From positions 1 through 5,778 of the forward strand of contig JBAQWN010000018.1 in the NCBI GenBank assembly GCA_049298935.1: a stretch of 5,778 nucleotides of DNA, in the 5' to 3' direction. How positions within the stretch are numbered: position 1 is the stretch's first letter; each line of letters starts with the position of its first letter. The translations under genes were made by a program, and so were the position numbers. Below the pieces are notes generated by a model, which saw only the letters and a program-made list of their open reading frames with translations, ran no database searches and was not told the origin of the DNA. Below are positions 4,604 through 5,778 of the stretch, in pieces. The stretch comes from C7867-001 sp049298935 (GTDB lineage: Bacteria; Patescibacteriota; Minisyncoccia; Phycocordibacterales; Phycocordibacteraceae).

Positions 4604-5778
4604 TTATTTTTTTGATTGTTCATAAGCTTTTATTTTTGCAAGATCCTCTGCTGCTGCAATATCGGCAGGATTAAGTTGTATAACCTCGGCAAGAAAGAAC
4701 TCAGCATTCGGTAAGTCGAGAACACTCTCATAATACCCTACGGCGCGGTGAGCCGTCTCGAGGTCACTCGTATAATACTCCTTTCCTTTCGCCGCTTCAG
4801 CACTCGCTCCTGCCACATCACCCGAAGCATACAAAAGCTGAGCGAGAACAAAGTGAGGTTGCGAGAGGGTTGGTACTAACTGTATATAGCGAGTGAGGAT
4901 ATCCTGCGCCGCAGCATATCCTGCAATACGCTCTGACGACTTGGGAGGATAACTATTCGCCATACTAATAGAAAGATTTGCGAGAATGTACCACGGCTGT
5001 GACCTATTCGGAGAAAGACGAACAGCACGCTCAAGAGCTGCCGAAAGAAGGTTTTGATCAATCGTTACGGTAGGCGGCACAAGCGAAATCACATGCGCAA
5101 GATAGAGCGCGGTGCGAGCATCATACGAGTAACGATCGAAATTTGCCATTAGCACAGAAAGCGAAGCCTGGTATGCGTCAATACGCGACTGTCCCGTGAG
5201 AACTGCGGCTTGATTGTTCGCATACATATCATACGCTTCGTATCCATATTCGAGATTGCCATATGTCTGAAGTGCACTACCGTGTGATAGATACTTCGTT
5301 TCTTTTGAGACATCCGTAAGATGATAGGCATATGCCTGTGCGAGATCATGTGCTGCGAGTACGGGTCGAATAGACACAGGAACAATAAGCACCCCGAGTG
5401 CGAGCACAAAAATCCATGACACGTATCGCGCCTCTACTGGCAAATAAAGTGCGCGTCGCGGAACATTCTCGAAAGAGACCACAAGGAATCCTGCAAGGAG
5501 AGCGAGCAAGAGCCAGAAGGAGGAAATAGTATCGAAGACAAAAAAGTTTTGAATACCATAACTCACTGCAAGAAGAGCGAAGATGCCTGCATATTGCACC
5601 CCTCTGCGAGCCGCGCGTAATGCCGTAGTGAAAAATGCTCCGATAAGCGCGAGATATAATGCAAGGCCACCAATACCGTATTGGGCCATGTAATCAAGAA
5701 AAGCATTGTGTGAACGGTCGAACCACTGTTCATAGATTTGGGTCGGGTCGTAGAAACGATTAAAAAGAACATCGATAT
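4604..5778 (-). CDS. O-antigen ligase/polymerase (Wzy_C)-type membrane protein with C-terminal TPR domain, 5' end outside window
   Basis: The frame is open to the window edge: 29 residues lie upstream of the first visible ATG (5689), so the true start is outside. Those residues read ...YEQWFDRSHNAFLDY and run into MAQYGIGGLALYL. This is the conserved end of the Wzy_C/O-antigen ligase family, in which the RSHN segment is a hallmark. Of the 390 visible residues, four hydrophobic helices follow (about 34-53, 62-81, 85-102, 118-136). About 250 residues of TPR-like helices come next, for example PNRSQPWYILANLSISMANS, LSQPHFVLAQLLYASGDVAG and NAEFFLAEVIQLNPADIAAA. These proteins act in the membrane, transferring or polymerising lipid-linked glycans; the TPR part is probably outside the cytoplasm. 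The substrate cannot be told from sequence. It ends in EQSKK and TAA with no terminator, so reading into the small gene at 4474-4590 is likely. Confidence 0.85.
   Translation of the reverse strand, partial: IDVLFNRFYDPTQIYEQWFDRSHNAFLDYMAQYGIGGLALYLALIGAFFTTALRAARRGVQYAGIFALLAVSYGIQNFFVFDTISSFWLLLALLAGFLVVSFENVPRRALYLPVEARYVSWIFVLALGVLIVPVSIRPVLAAHDLAQAYAYHLTDVSKETKYLSHGSALQTYGNLEYGYEAYDMYANNQAAVLTGQSRIDAYQASLSVLMANFDRYSYDARTALYLAHVISLVPPTVTIDQNLLSAALERAVRLSPNRSQPWYILANLSISMANSYPPKSSERIAGYAAAQDILTRYIQLVPTLSQPHFVLAQLLYASGDVAGASAEAAKGKEYYTSDLETAHRAVGYYESVLDLPNAEFFLAEVIQLNPADIAAAEDLAKIKAYEQSKK

Noticed and set aside
4876..5772. Minus-strand frames of 61-86 residues inside the TPR membrane protein
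   Set aside because: The frame of the large protein is continuous to the window edge and carries the Wzy_C and TPR motifs.

Overview
The window looks like part of a genome from the Candidate Phyla Radiation (Patescibacteria, probably a Parcubacteria/Kaiserbacteria-like lineage). This rests on the gene styles: a secreted protein joining a peptidoglycan-binding module to a small Cys-rich domain, an O-antigen-ligase-type protein with a long TPR tail, a winged-helix regulator with a nucleotidyltransferase-like C-terminus, no Shine-Dalgarno sequences, and a 23S rRNA with an extra helix. The assignment is inference; no 16S is present to test it. Every gene lies on the minus strand, so transcription runs from high to low coordinates.

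From the right edge: the C-terminal part of a Wzy/WaaL-type membrane protein with TPRs (cut by the edge) ends at 4604. A probable 32-38 residue single-helix membrane protein follows (4474-4590). Next comes the ribosomal stalk operon: a promoter (4444-4472), an L10-type autoregulatory leader (4335-4433), rplJ (3801-4298), rplL (3345-3779) and a strong terminator (3291-3325). The next gene is a wHTH-NTase-like regulator (2686-3255), whose promoter abuts that terminator and may give a leaderless mRNA. It is followed by a five-helix TM_helix/MscS-related membrane protein (1927-2610) with a 16-bp terminator hairpin.

Below that lies an unusual 953-bp unit bounded by two perfect 66-bp direct repeats (926-991 and 1879-1944). 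Each repeat contains the last five codons and stop of the membrane protein gene plus its terminator. The unit carries a secreted peptidoglycan-binding protein gene (1180-1803) and a frame-shifted coding remnant behind it (1017-1172) that still reads as Ig-like plus peptidoglycan-binding sequence. A nine-base C/G tract lies at the start of the remnant.

The left end is a 23S rRNA transcription unit. It has a near-consensus promoter (888-916), a highly structured leader, a boxA antitermination element (757-768), several precursor hairpins, and the 5' part of 23S rRNA (about 1-626, cut by the window). No 16S or tRNA lies upstream of it: the nearest upstream genes are protein-coding and end in a terminator, so 16S and 23S appear to be unlinked here. 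The 23S has a 48-nt, 21-bp hairpin insertion in domain I.
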